A DNA stretch of 64,000 nt from Chondrosia reniformis (Eukaryota > Porifera > Demospongiae > Chondrillida > Chondrillidae): positions 952,501-1,016,500 of the forward strand of contig OX359189.1 of the NCBI GenBank assembly GCA_947172415.1, read 5' to 3'. The notes under the pieces are model-generated. The model saw only the letters and a list, made by a program, of their open reading frames with translations, was not told where the DNA came from and ran no database searches. This document shows, in pieces, positions 1 to 9,673 of this stretch (the stretch's first letter is position 1; every line of letters begins with the position of its first letter). The translations under genes and the position numbers were made by a program.

Positions 1-357
1 GAGGAAAGGCTCCAGTTCGTGATGCAACTGAAGAGGTGAAGGAGATTGCACTTGCTGTTAAAGCAGAAGTAGAGGCCAAACATTTGCTGTCAATGAAGCT
101 GTTAAATATCGTTTGCAGGTGGTAGCTGGAGTCAATTACTACATTAAGGTAACTATGTTACGAATATATCTCTTGTCTTGTCTTGCCTGCAATAATGCTT
201 AAGAACAGTATCTTAATGACAGTCTCCGCCTTCCTGATCTTCACAGGTGCATGTTGGGGATGGCAAGTACATCCACATCACTGTATGGAGCAAGCTGGAC
301 CAGACCTTGGAGCTCACTTCTGTTGAGGTGAACAAGACAGCAGATGATGATTTGTAG
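1..357 (+). pseudogene. Cystatin (stefin-type) copy 1, frameshifted and cut by the window edge
   Basis: Two exons are visible: 1-148 (start lies outside the window) and 247-357, joined by a 98-bp GT-AG intron. The second exon codes for the stefin C-terminal half and ends in TAG. Compared with the intact copies at 5,988 and 8,003, exon 1 here lacks 10 bp around position 76, between the sequences gagg and ccaaac. The frame is therefore lost before the QVVAG inhibitory loop. One further change turns the Asp after GlyAsp in exon 2 into Gly. A 10-bp loss is not a multiple of three, so I call it a pseudogene. A sequencing or assembly error could also produce it. Confidence 0.8.
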
Positions 358-632
358 AGGAATTAAGAATCGGATGAGACTAATTTCAGAATTTAAGAAT
401 TTGTAATACTTAGTTATATTTAGTTTTGTGATTCTTAGATCTGTTTTGTGCAGAATATATTGCTGTTATAAATGTTATCCAGTACACGATTGTGCAAACT
501 GTTGAATTACTCTTAATTGTTAAAGAAATCAATCCAAAATCAATTGACCATCTCCCCAATTGTAGAGGTAGCCTACATAACTTATGTAGACAAATTTCAA
601 ATTAAGTTCTTGATCACACAAAACTTATAATT

Positions 633-698
633 CTATAATAGATCCTCGTAAGGGAAGTATGGATGAGCTCTATCAGGATGAACCATCTTCCCTTCAAC
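633..698 (-). pseudogene. Orphan last exon of an aldo-keto reductase, copy 1
   Basis: 66 bp on the minus strand are essentially identical to exon 4 of the aldo-keto reductase gene at 13,684-13,749, encoding the C-terminal tail [20 protein letters not shown] plus one residue and a stop. The upstream acceptor AG is kept too. No other reductase exon lies nearby; similarity to the real gene stops inside its intron 3. It came along with the duplicated block and is not part of a working gene here. Confidence 0.8.
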
Positions 699-1634
699 CT
701 GTAAACATGATAGAGTGAAGCAAAAATGTAAGCAGGTACCATTAATAAGAATAAGGAATTTGGGTATGGGTATCTTATTTAAACTGGGGATGGCCACTAG
801 CCAAAATGGGCTACTTTTAAGGCACCCAAGCAAGGATAAGGAATTTTATCAAAGATACCTTAGACTATTCATCTACTGACCTTTTCAGCATCTAGAGACA
901 ATTGTAATTTGTTGTGAGTCATTTTGAACTTGAAAGTCTCTAAATGCTCAAAAGTTCAAAGATGAAACATCTAGAGAAAGCTTTCTATTAATATCTCACA
1001 TCAGCTAGTACTCTATAATATATTGTTCACTGCTTAACTTGCCTTGTTCAGGGTTGGTCAGGATGTTAAGAGATTGAACAAGCTGTTGAAAAGAATAGGA
1101 GACGAACAATCCAAAGGAATTGCTACAAACTGACTAAACTTTACCATTATTACACAATTATCACATTCCGCAACGAATCTGCAATCATTAATTCAAATGT
1201 TTGGCAGATGTATAAAGATATATTAATTACACAGATCTCTCAAGGCCTTGTCCTTCATTAGATGTTACAAATTAAAAGACACTCAAAGATTCACCATCCA
1301 AAAGATAATTACATTTATATACGTACTAGGAATATGTACACAGTAATTGCCTCGCATGATGTGACATGTACGTATAAGGCTATACTTCTAAAAGCAGTTG
1401 TCATTTCACCTGTCCAAAGAATCAGCGATCGCCAAGTTTAAAGGAACGCCTTAAGTCCACAATGTCCATGGCTACCATCCAAAAGATAATTTGCATTTAC
1501 ATTATAATAACTAATAATACAGATCAATGCTAACATAAACGAAGGTGTATGCATAAAGAAAATATGAAACTTTTTAAAATTGTATGCCTGCAGTTTAGAA
1601 AGGGGTACTTGTATACACAGAGACATTATTAAGG
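699..1634. other. Non-coding spacer between cystatin copy 1 and receptor gene A
   Basis: No gene seen. The stretch recurs almost unchanged at about 6,718-7,638 and 8,733-9,673. Copy 1 lacks a few bases at 'gcacccaagcaagg', where the others read 'gcacccagtgggagcaagg'. It serves as the 3-prime flank of both the cystatin (+) and the receptor gene (-). Confidence 0.6.
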
Positions 1635-4600
1635 TCATCTTGCTTGTGGCTGTTTCAAACAGTGATATTCTTGAGCACCCTCCAAATCATAGTTTTCATA
1701 GCAGACAGTCTCCAAGCGGTCATACAAGTTGCGAACTACATGTCTACTATTTTCTCCCTGCGATTTCTTAAACACTTTTACTGCTTCAGTGAAGCAATCA
1801 AAGGCTTGGGAAAGTTGACCTGATTCCAAATTAAGCTCACCCAGCTGCACTAGTGTGTCTGCAGATTGAGGGTGTTCTGGACCAAAGCTACTACAGGCTT
1901 CCGTTTTCTCCAAACATTCCTTCGTTGTCTCAAGAGCAAGCCAAAGTTTATTCTCTGTAGTATAGTGTGACTTGAAATACTGCATCATGTAGCATCTACC
2001 ACGGAAATAGAGCACCAAAGAAATTATGGCACTTTCAGGAGTGTCCTCTGAAAAGCTTTTAGTAATATCCTCTGCCTTCCTCAGGCTTTCTAATGCCTCT
2101 TCAATATCCCCTACATCTATGAGTACCCTGCCCCTAGTCATCCAACAGTAGGCCACCTGAGGGTGGTCCTTGGGATAGAGTTCCAATGCTATCTCTAAGG
2201 CTTGTTGGATGAAATATTGGGCTTTTTTCACATTCATCTGTGGCCCTTCTTCCATCAGCATATCCGTCAAGGTGCGAAGAACAGTGCAGATATTAGGAGC
2301 CTTAGGTGTATCCTTCTCACAAACAGTTAACAACTCTGTCAAAATGGCAGCAGATTTTTCCTGTTTTCGAAGGTCTTGGTAAACCTGAGCTAGCAAGAGT
2401 AAGGCCTCTAGACGAAGAGGTTCAAGGTCTTCTGCAAAATCCCCACCTTCCTTCTTCACCACCTCAAGGCATTTCATACAAGTATCCTCAGCCTTCAGTA
2501 GATTTAATGTCTCCTTGATGTCCTTGAGTGAGTATCCCAGCTCAATGAGATCCCCACAAAGCATTTCAATATTTTTCTTACATTTTTGGTATATTGGTCT
2601 TGATGTTCTTCGTGGGTCTGAACGCAAAGAATGCATTCCTAATTTCAGGTTTAGATTAAATTCTTCCCTTTCTCCTATAAGCTTAGCCAGGAAATCTTCT
2701 GCCCTTGGATTATCAGAACTTCTTAGGGCTTTTCCCAAAGAACTCTTCAACTGCAGTTTCAGAGATTTATCATCCACTTCTACATCTTCTATAACAGTCA
2801 ATCCATCCTGCAGCACCTCAGCTGTGGTGTGCTCATCACCTCTGGTCTGAAGCAGCTCGGTGTAGCTCAACAAAAACTTGACTCTACTTTCTTGAAAGTG
2901 CTTTGGATACTGCTGGAGAAACACATAGGCTTCATCAAACAGTGGCATCAGGGTGACCTTCTCCTTCAAGCTTGTAGCATAGCTTGTATCAGTCGATGTG
3001 CTAGGAGGTGTTCCTAGAGAGCCACGCACACTCTGTTCAAATGATCTCTGGAGAGCTTCAATAACAGCTTTTAACTGCCTAGGTGGATGTTGAGTTTGGC
3101 ACATTTTAACCGTTCTCTCTCGTAGAATATGGTGCAGAACCTGGTGAATTATAATGGCCCCTTCACCTTCCTCAGTGATGAGACAGCAGGACTTAAATTT
3201 CTTCCACTCCACAGTAAACACAGCATTCTCCCCATCTTCATCTTCATCTTCAATTCTCTTTAAAACAAGAAAAAAGTTCTTTATTAAGACCTTTGGAATT
3301 CTCTGTGTTCCACAAGCGCCAATGAGGAAGAACAAATCTTCAAAAGTGACACAGTCCTCACTTCTTCTCTCTAAAGGACTAGGTTGAATATGCTGTTGCA
3401 AGGAATCTTCTAGCACAGTGCAAAGGGTCTTGTTGTAAGCATTGGCTACATCAGGAGTCTGCACAAATTCACTTTCAATTTCATCTCTATTCTCTAAAGA
3501 ACTAATATGCTCTAAGTACTCCCTCCAGGGACAGTCATTATCATCACGTATGGAGACAAGCTTATCAGCTGCTGCCGCAATTGAGAGAGGAATGTGGGCC
3601 AACTTCTCTGCTGCTAGTGAGAGCTCCTCTGGGTCATCATTTGGGAAGTACTGCTGAAGCAGGGAAAGGCTGTCATCTGGATCTAGTCCTGAGTCTAGCT
3701 GGATCTCTGTCATGTATTCACTTTTGTGGTTATCGGGAAGACGATCCTGTAGCACCAACAGCATCCTACCACAGCCTAATTCTTCTGTACCAATCTTCTC
3801 CCAAATGGGTCTGAGAAATTCCAGTTCAGACCACGATGAAGCCCCATCTATTACTAGAAACCATTCTTGACCCTTGGCATGCTCTACAGCTGACTTCTCC
3901 TTGAGGGAACGCACAATTTCATCAATCCATATTTTGACCTCACCCCTTTCTCCCAAGTCTTTTATTCTTTTCAATTTCTTCTCTCGTTCAATGTAGGCAC
4001 TATTTCTTAGGGTTTTCAGTGCATTCTTCAATGACAGTAGTTGCTCTTGTACTTTGATCAGCATCACCGGAAGGTACAGACCTTGCTTGTGTACTTTCAG
4101 CTTCTCTTCGAACCATCTAACACTGTAGTCTCTACTCAAATGTGTTTTCCCTGAAGCCGGCGGACCAGTGAGACTAACTGCAACCACCTTTTTGGTGCCA
4201 TGCTTTCCTCTTAGGCGTTTGAAGCTTTCATCCAATCTAGATAGGTACCTTCTTCTCTCCACCGACTTGTGACTAGCGTACGGGAAGGCCTGGAAACAAA
4301 GGTTTTAAAGATATTACTAACCATCCTAATCTATAAAAATATTTTGTCTTACCGGTAGTGATTGTCGACCTTGAAATACGAATTCAGCATCAACAATCCG
4401 GTGACTCTCTACGTTAGTAACAGTAGAAATGTGTTAAATTAACCAACCAGTATATAGGCAGGCCCGGGCATGCCAAATGAAGGTCTTTTCGCGGCAAATT
4501 GAAGTACGTTGACTTACCAATATATTCGAGCAGCAGGTCTCTACATTGAACGAATCTTTTGCAGTTACCAAAAAATGTCAGTAAATCTTGTATATTAGCT

Positions 4601-4809
4601 CCAGTATTGTCTCCCCAATCCAGGAGGGCTTCTTTGGGCGAGTTGAATGTCTCATTTGGTTCATCGGTACATTTTGGACAAACCTCCGGATCTGCTAGTT
4701 GAATCTGCAGGTCTTCCACATCGTCCTTTGAAATGTGATGAATACAAAGCTCATCCCAGAATGTTTCTGAGATATCTCGCAAAGAAAGGTCGGCATATTC
4801 ACCAGCCAT
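1635..4809 (-). CDS. NLR-like receptor A: Death-fold domain, STAND NTPase, TPR repeats
   Basis: I resolve three exons on the minus strand: 4809-4518, 4408-4353 and 4289-1635. Their phases fit exactly and give 1,000 residues. Exon 1 (residues 1-97) looks like a Death-type fold: an acidic N-terminus, then a segment around ALLDWGDNTGANIQDLLTFF resembling the last helices of Death domains. The long exon holds an NB-ARC/STAND-type NTPase with Walker A GPPASGKT (about 158-165), Walker B WFLVIDG (about 259-265) and a GLPL-like LAHIPLSIA (about 346-354). A C-terminal array of TPR-like helical pairs follows (about 720-980). Such tripartite proteins act as intracellular sensors that oligomerise and recruit Death-fold adaptors; that role here is inferred. 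An apparent in-frame start inside exon 3 is GTG and is not the real start. It is paired with a near-identical gene at 9,674-12,848. Confidence 0.85.
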
Positions 4810-5392
4810 CGTAGAAAAACAGAGAAATCGAGATTTACGGTCAAACTAATATCGTCAGCCATTGTTACGTACGTATGATGTGCACGTGGTGGGTTTCCTA
4901 GCGGGTAGTCATCAGTCTAGAGACCGGTGTTCTTACTGTGAGGTTGACGAGGCCTACATACAAAGTCATAGACATTGTTAATTACAGACAATGGTAGACA
5001 TAGACTATATGAATGTCTCAGAGTCATATATATTAGCTTGGGCAGTGAGGTGAATTTATTTTATTTTTACAATTTTGCTAATAATGCTAGGTGTTCGTCA
5101 CCACAGAATTCATTCATGCGCATGGTAATTGTGAATTTATTTTATTTTGCAATCTTTCTAATAACGTGTTCGTCACTAACTATATTACAGAATTCATTCA
5201 TGCGCATGGTAATTGTTGTAAATGGTCTGTGCGCTTAGCAAGTTGTGTAACTGTTTACATGATGCTACGCTTCGTCACGAACTGTATTTCCTACTTCTTT
5301 GCGGCCCTAATAGACACCTAGTACCAGGTAGAAGTTATCCTGGATAGATCTGATATCCTAATTATTCGTCGTGGGTCGTTATACAGAGGAGA
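4810..5392. other. 5-prime flank of receptor gene A
   Basis: No gene seen. It holds the presumed promoter of receptor A (minus) and a two-copy tandem duplication of about 80 bp at 5,052-5,216; both copies end in the same 'aattcattcatgcgcatggt' string. The first 420 bp recur at 12,849-13,270 in front of receptor B, with a 6-bp difference at 'gtgcacgtggtggg' versus 'gtggtggg'. Confidence 0.55.
5052..5216. repeat. Two-copy tandem repeat of about 80 bp
   Basis: Each copy starts 'tgaatttattttatttt' and ends 'attcatgcgcatggtaattg'. The copies differ by small indels. The same pair is present at about 13,084-13,250 in the duplicated block. Confidence 0.7.
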
Positions 5393-5466
5393 ATGGCTAA
5401 ACTCGTTTACAGCTTATTGTTGTACGTAATTTTGCAATCTTTCATGAAAACACAAGGATTCTCTAC
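5393..5466 (+). other. Possible orphan signal-peptide exon
   Basis: ATG at 5393 opens a 25-codon frame, MAKLVYSLLLYVILQSFMKT and a few more residues. It has a basic start and a hydrophobic core like a secretory signal. It is followed at once by a consensus donor, AC|GTAAGT, at 5467. I could not find a matching downstream exon in phase; joining it to the cystatin exon at 5,988 fails on phase. It may be a remnant or chance. The sequence is absent from the sister block, whose similarity ends just before it. Confidence 0.25.
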
Positions 5467-5987
5467 GTAAGTTGATAATTCTGGTTCTAATATAACTCTA
5501 GCCATTAATCCATATTCATCTAACCACGTGACCTATAGGAAGATGAGGTAAGCGTTGTAGATATCTGATTATCTGATCTACCCGGTACTACAGATAGTAG
5601 ACGTAATAACGGTAGAACCCGGTCAATATATAGTCTAACAAAGTAACTTGTAGTCTTCTGAACCTTTAAATATTATATGCCCGTATTAGCTATATGGTCA
5701 ATATCTGTAGCTCCTTGTGTATAGCTATAGCTCGCTAGCAGTATTATGAATGTCTTGAAAAGGTCTTGAAGTAATAAATTTTAGGAAACCAATAAAATTT
5801 GACTGGATTATAAGTTTATGTACCCTTGTACCTTTTAAATACTATATAACTCCGTGGTGACATTACATAAGATAGTGAGATAGTATAATGTTTTCTACTT
5901 AGTTCTTGTAACTAGTCTCCATGGTTACTAACAATAGGACAACTCATGATCAGTGTTTAGGTTAACATAAGTAGGAATCTTGTTGCT

Positions 5988-6376
5988 ATGGTCACTTGTA
6001 GTATACCAGGAGGAAAGGCTCCAGTTCGTGATGCAACTGAAGAGGTGAAGGAGATTGCACTTGCTGTTAAAGCAGAAGTAGAGGCTAAAGTTAACCAAAC
6101 ATTTGCTGTCTATGAAGCTGTTAAATATCGTTCGCAGGTGGTAGCTGGAGTCAATTACTACATTAAGGTAACTATGTTACGAATATATCTCTTGTCTAGT
6201 CTTGCCTGCAATAATGCTTAAGAACAGTATCTTAATGACAGTCTCCGCCTTCCTGATCTTCACAGGTGCATGTTGGGGATGACAAGTACATCCACATCAC
6301 TGTGTGGAGCAAGCTGGACCAGACCTTGGAGCTCACTTCTGTTGAGATGAACAAGACTGCAGATGATGATTTGTAG
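5988..6376 (+). CDS. Stefin-type cystatin (cysteine protease inhibitor), copy 2
   Basis: Two exons, 5988-6167 and 6266-6376, give a 96-residue protein, the usual length for stefins (cystatin A/B, about 98). It shows the family marks in order: a Gly pair near the N-terminus (IPGGKAPV), the first inhibitory loop QVVAG at 50-54 followed by NYYIKVHVGD, and a C-terminal strand with HITVWSKL. There is no signal peptide, as in cytosolic stefins that inhibit papain-family cathepsins by blocking the active-site cleft. The intron lies just after the QVVAGVNYYIK segment, with GTAACT donor and CACAG acceptor. It sits between two receptor genes, convergent with the orphan reductase exon. It is identical or nearly so to copy 3. 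Confidence 0.88.
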
Positions 6377-6651
6377 AGGAATTAAGAATCGGATGAGACT
6401 AATTTCAGAATTTAAGAATTTGTAATACTTAGTTATATTTAGTTTTGTGATTCTTAGATCTGTTTTGTGCAGAATATATTGCTGTTATAAATGTTATCCA
6501 GTACACGATTGTGCAAACTGTTGAATTACTCTTAATTGTTAAAGAAATCAATCCAAAATCAATTGACCATCTCCCCAATTGTAGAGGTAGCCTACATAAC
6601 TAATGTAGACAAATTTCAAATTAAGTTCTTGATCACACAAAACTTATAATT

Positions 6652-6717
6652 CTATAATAGATCCTCGTAAGGGAAGTATGGATGAGCTCTATCAGGATGA
6701 ACCATCTTCCCTTCAAC
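6652..6717 (-). pseudogene. Orphan last exon of an aldo-keto reductase, copy 2
   Basis: Same 66-bp minus-strand exon as at 633-698 and 13,684-13,749, with its acceptor but without any other reductase exon. It can be read through in frame into upstream flank, which creates a spurious longer ORF. Confidence 0.8.
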
Positions 6718-8002
6718 CTGTAAACATGATAGAGTGAAGCAAAAATGTAAGCAGGTACCATTAATAAGAATAAGGAATTTGGGTATGGGTATCTTATTTA
6801 AACTGGGGATGGCCACTAGCCAAAATGGGCTACTTTTAAGGCACCCAGTGGGAGCAAGGATAAGGAATTTTATCAAAGATACCTTAGACTGTTCATCTAC
6901 TGACCTTTTCAGCATCTAGAGACACAATTGTAATTTGTTGTGAGTCATTTTGAACTTGAAAGTCTCTAAATGCTCAAAAGTTCAAAGATGAAACATCTAG
7001 AGAAAGCTTTCTATTAATATCTCACATCAGCTAGTACTCTATAATATATTGTTCACTGCTTAACTTGCCTTGTTCAGGGTTGGTCAGGATGTTAAGAGAT
7101 TGAACAAGCTGTTGAAAAGAATAGGAGACGAACAATCCAAAGGAATTGCTACAAACTGACTAAACTTTACCATTATTACACAATTATCACATTCCGCAAC
7201 GAATCTGCAATCATTAATTCAAATGTTTGGCAGATGTATAAAGATATATTAATTACACAGATCTCTCAAGGCCTTGTCCTTCATTAGATGTTACGAATTA
7301 AAAGACACTCAAAGATTCACCATCCAAAAGATAATTACATTTATATACGTACTAGGAATATGTACACAGTAATTGCCTCGCATGATGTGACATGTACGTA
7401 TAAGGCTATACTTCTAAAAGCAGTTGTCATTTCACCTGTCCAAAGAATCAGCGATCGCCAAGTTTAAAGGAACGCCTTAAGTCCACAATGTCCATGGCTA
7501 CCATCCAAAAGATAATTTGCATTTACATTATAATAACTAATAATACAGATCAATGCTAACATAAACGAAGGTGTATGCATAAAGAAAATATGAAACTTTT
7601 TAAAATTGTATGCCTGCAGTTTAGAAAGGGGTACTTGTCAATATATAGTCTAACAAAGTAACTTGTAGTCTTCTGAACCTTTAAATATTATATGCCCGTA
7701 TTAGCTATATGGTCAATATCTGTAGCTCCTTGTGTATAGCTATAGCTCGCTAGCAGTATTATGAATGTCTTGAAAAGGTCTTGAAGTAATAAATTTTAGG
7801 AAACCAATAAAATTTGACTGGATTATAAGTTTATGTACCCTTGTACCTTTTAAATACTATATAACTCCGTGGTGACATTACATAAGATAGTGAGATAGTA
7901 TAATGTTTTCTACTTAGTTCTTGTAACTAGTCTCCATGGTTACTAACAATAGGACAACTCATGATCAGTGTTTAGGTTAACATAAGTAGGAATCTTGTTG
8001 CT
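6718..8002. other. Non-coding spacer across the tandem-duplication junction
   Basis: No gene seen. It combines the receptor/cystatin 3-prime spacer (to 7,638) with the cystatin 5-prime flank (from 7,639). The receptor gene that follows the same spacer at 1,635 and 9,674 is missing here because the duplication breakpoint lies just short of it. Confidence 0.6.
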
Positions 8003-8391
8003 ATGGTCACTTGTAGTATACCAGGAGGAAAGGCTCCAGTTCGTGATGCAACTGAAGAGGTGAAGGAGATTGCACTTGCTGTTAAAGCAGAAGTAGAGGC
8101 TAAAGTTAACCAAACATTTGCTGTCTATGAAGCTGTTAAATATCGTTCGCAGGTGGTAGCTGGAGTCAATTACTACATTAAGGTAACTATGTTACGAATA
8201 TATCTCTTGTCTAGTCTTGCCTGCAATAATGCTTAAGAACAGTATCTTAATGACAGTCTCCGCCTTCCTGATCTTCACAGGTGCATGTTGGGGATGACAA
8301 GTACATCCACATCACTGTGTGGAGCAAGCTGGACCAGACCTTGGAGCTCACTTCTGTTGAGATGAACAAGACTGCAGATGATGATTTGTAG
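8003..8391 (+). CDS. Stefin-type cystatin (cysteine protease inhibitor), copy 3
   Basis: Two exons, 8003-8182 and 8281-8391, encode the same 96-residue stefin as the copy at 5,988, including the QVVAG loop at 50-54 and the intron position. I see no coding difference between the two. Its upstream 364 bp are also copied, so it probably carries the same promoter. It lies directly upstream of the 3-prime end of receptor gene B. Confidence 0.88.
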
Positions 8392-8666
8392 AGGAATTAA
8401 GAATCGGATGAGACTAATTTCAGAATTTAAGAATTTGTAATACTTAGTTATATTTAGTTTTGTGATTCTTAGATCTGTTTTGTGCAGAATATATTGCTGT
8501 TATAAATGTTATCCAGTACACGATTGTGCAAACTGTTGAATTACTCTTAATTGTTAAAGAAATCAATCCAAAATCAATTGACCATCTCCCCAATTGTAGA
8601 GGTAGCCTACATAACTAATGTAGACAAATTTCAAATTAAGTTCTTGATCACACAAAACTTATAATT

Positions 8667-8732
8667 CTATAATAGATCCTCGTAAGGGAAGTATGGATGA
8701 GCTCTATCAGGATGAACCATCTTCCCTTCAAC
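8667..8732 (-). pseudogene. Orphan last exon of an aldo-keto reductase, copy 3
   Basis: Third orphan copy of the 66-bp reductase C-terminal exon, identical to the copy at 6,652-6,717 as far as I can read. Confidence 0.8.
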
Positions 8733-9673
8733 CTGTAAACATGATAGAGTGAAGCAAAAATGTAAGCAGGTACCATTAATAAGAATAAGGAATTTGGGTA
8801 TGGGTATCTTATTTAAACTGGGGATGGCCACTAGCCAAAATGGGCTACTTTTAAGGCACCCAGTGGGAGCAAGGATAAGGAATTTTATCAAAGATACCTT
8901 AGACTGTTCATCTACTGACCTTTTCAGCATCTAGAGACACAATTGTAATTTGTTGTGAGTCATTTTGAACTTGAAAGTCTCTAAATGCTCAAAAGTTCAA
9001 AGATGAAACATCTAGAGAAAGCTTTCTATTAATATCTCACATCAGCTAGTACTCTATAATATATTGTTCACTGCTTAACTTGCCTTGTTCAGGGTTGGTC
9101 AGGATGTTAAGAGATTGAACAAGCTGTTGAAAAGAATAGGAGACGAACAATCCAAAGGAATTGCTACAAACTGACTAAACTTTACCATTATTACACAATT
9201 ATCACATTCCGCAACGAATCTGCAATCATTAATTCAAATGTTTGGCAGATGTATAAAGATATATTAATTACACAGATCTCTCAAGGCCTTGTCCTTCATT
9301 AGATGTTACGAATTAAAAGACACTCAAAGAGTCAAAAGATCCAAAAGATAATTACATTTATATACGTACTAGGAATATGTACACAGTAATTGCCTCGCGT
9401 GATGTGACATGTACGTATAAGGCTATACTTCTAAAAGCAGTTGTCATTTCACCTGTCCAAAGAATCGTCGCCAAGTTTAAAGGAACGCCTTAAATCCACA
9501 ATGTCCATGGCTACCATCCAAAAGATAATTTTCATTTACATTATAATAACTAATAATACAGATCAATGCTAACATAAACGAAGGTGTATGCATAAAGAAA
9601 ATATGAAACTTTTTAAAATTGTATGCCTGCAGTTTAGAAAGGGGTACTTGTATACACAGAGACATTATTAAGG
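8733..9673. other. Non-coding spacer before receptor gene B
   Basis: No gene seen. It is homologous to 699-1,634, with small differences near 9,330 ('gagtcaaaagatccaaaag') and a 5-bp loss near 9,465. Confidence 0.6.

Larger units (their letters stand above)
5624..9653. repeat. Tandem duplication, 2 x 2,015 bp
   Basis: 5,624-7,638 and 7,639-9,653 are near-identical direct repeats. Features inside are offset by exactly 2,015 (cystatin start 5,988 versus 8,003). The junction at 7,638/7,639 joins 'aaaggggtacttgt', normally the 3-prime flank of the receptor gene, to 'caatatatagtctaac', normally upstream of the cystatin. Few differences are visible (for example near 9,330 and 9,465), so the event is recent or an assembly duplicate. 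Confidence 0.85.

Noticed and set aside
2306-3814. Plus-strand open frames over the receptor genes (also 10,345-11,853)
   Set aside because: They are antisense shadows of the receptor exon with no domain or splice support.
1635-4262. A stand-alone 875-residue protein starting at 4,262
   Set aside because: The codon there is GTG in the middle of an exon. A clean acceptor at 4,290 and two upstream exons in phase give the 1,000-residue gene.
6652-6915. An 87-residue minus-strand protein (also at 8,667-8,930)
   Set aside because: It is the orphan reductase exon read back through its acceptor into intron or flank.
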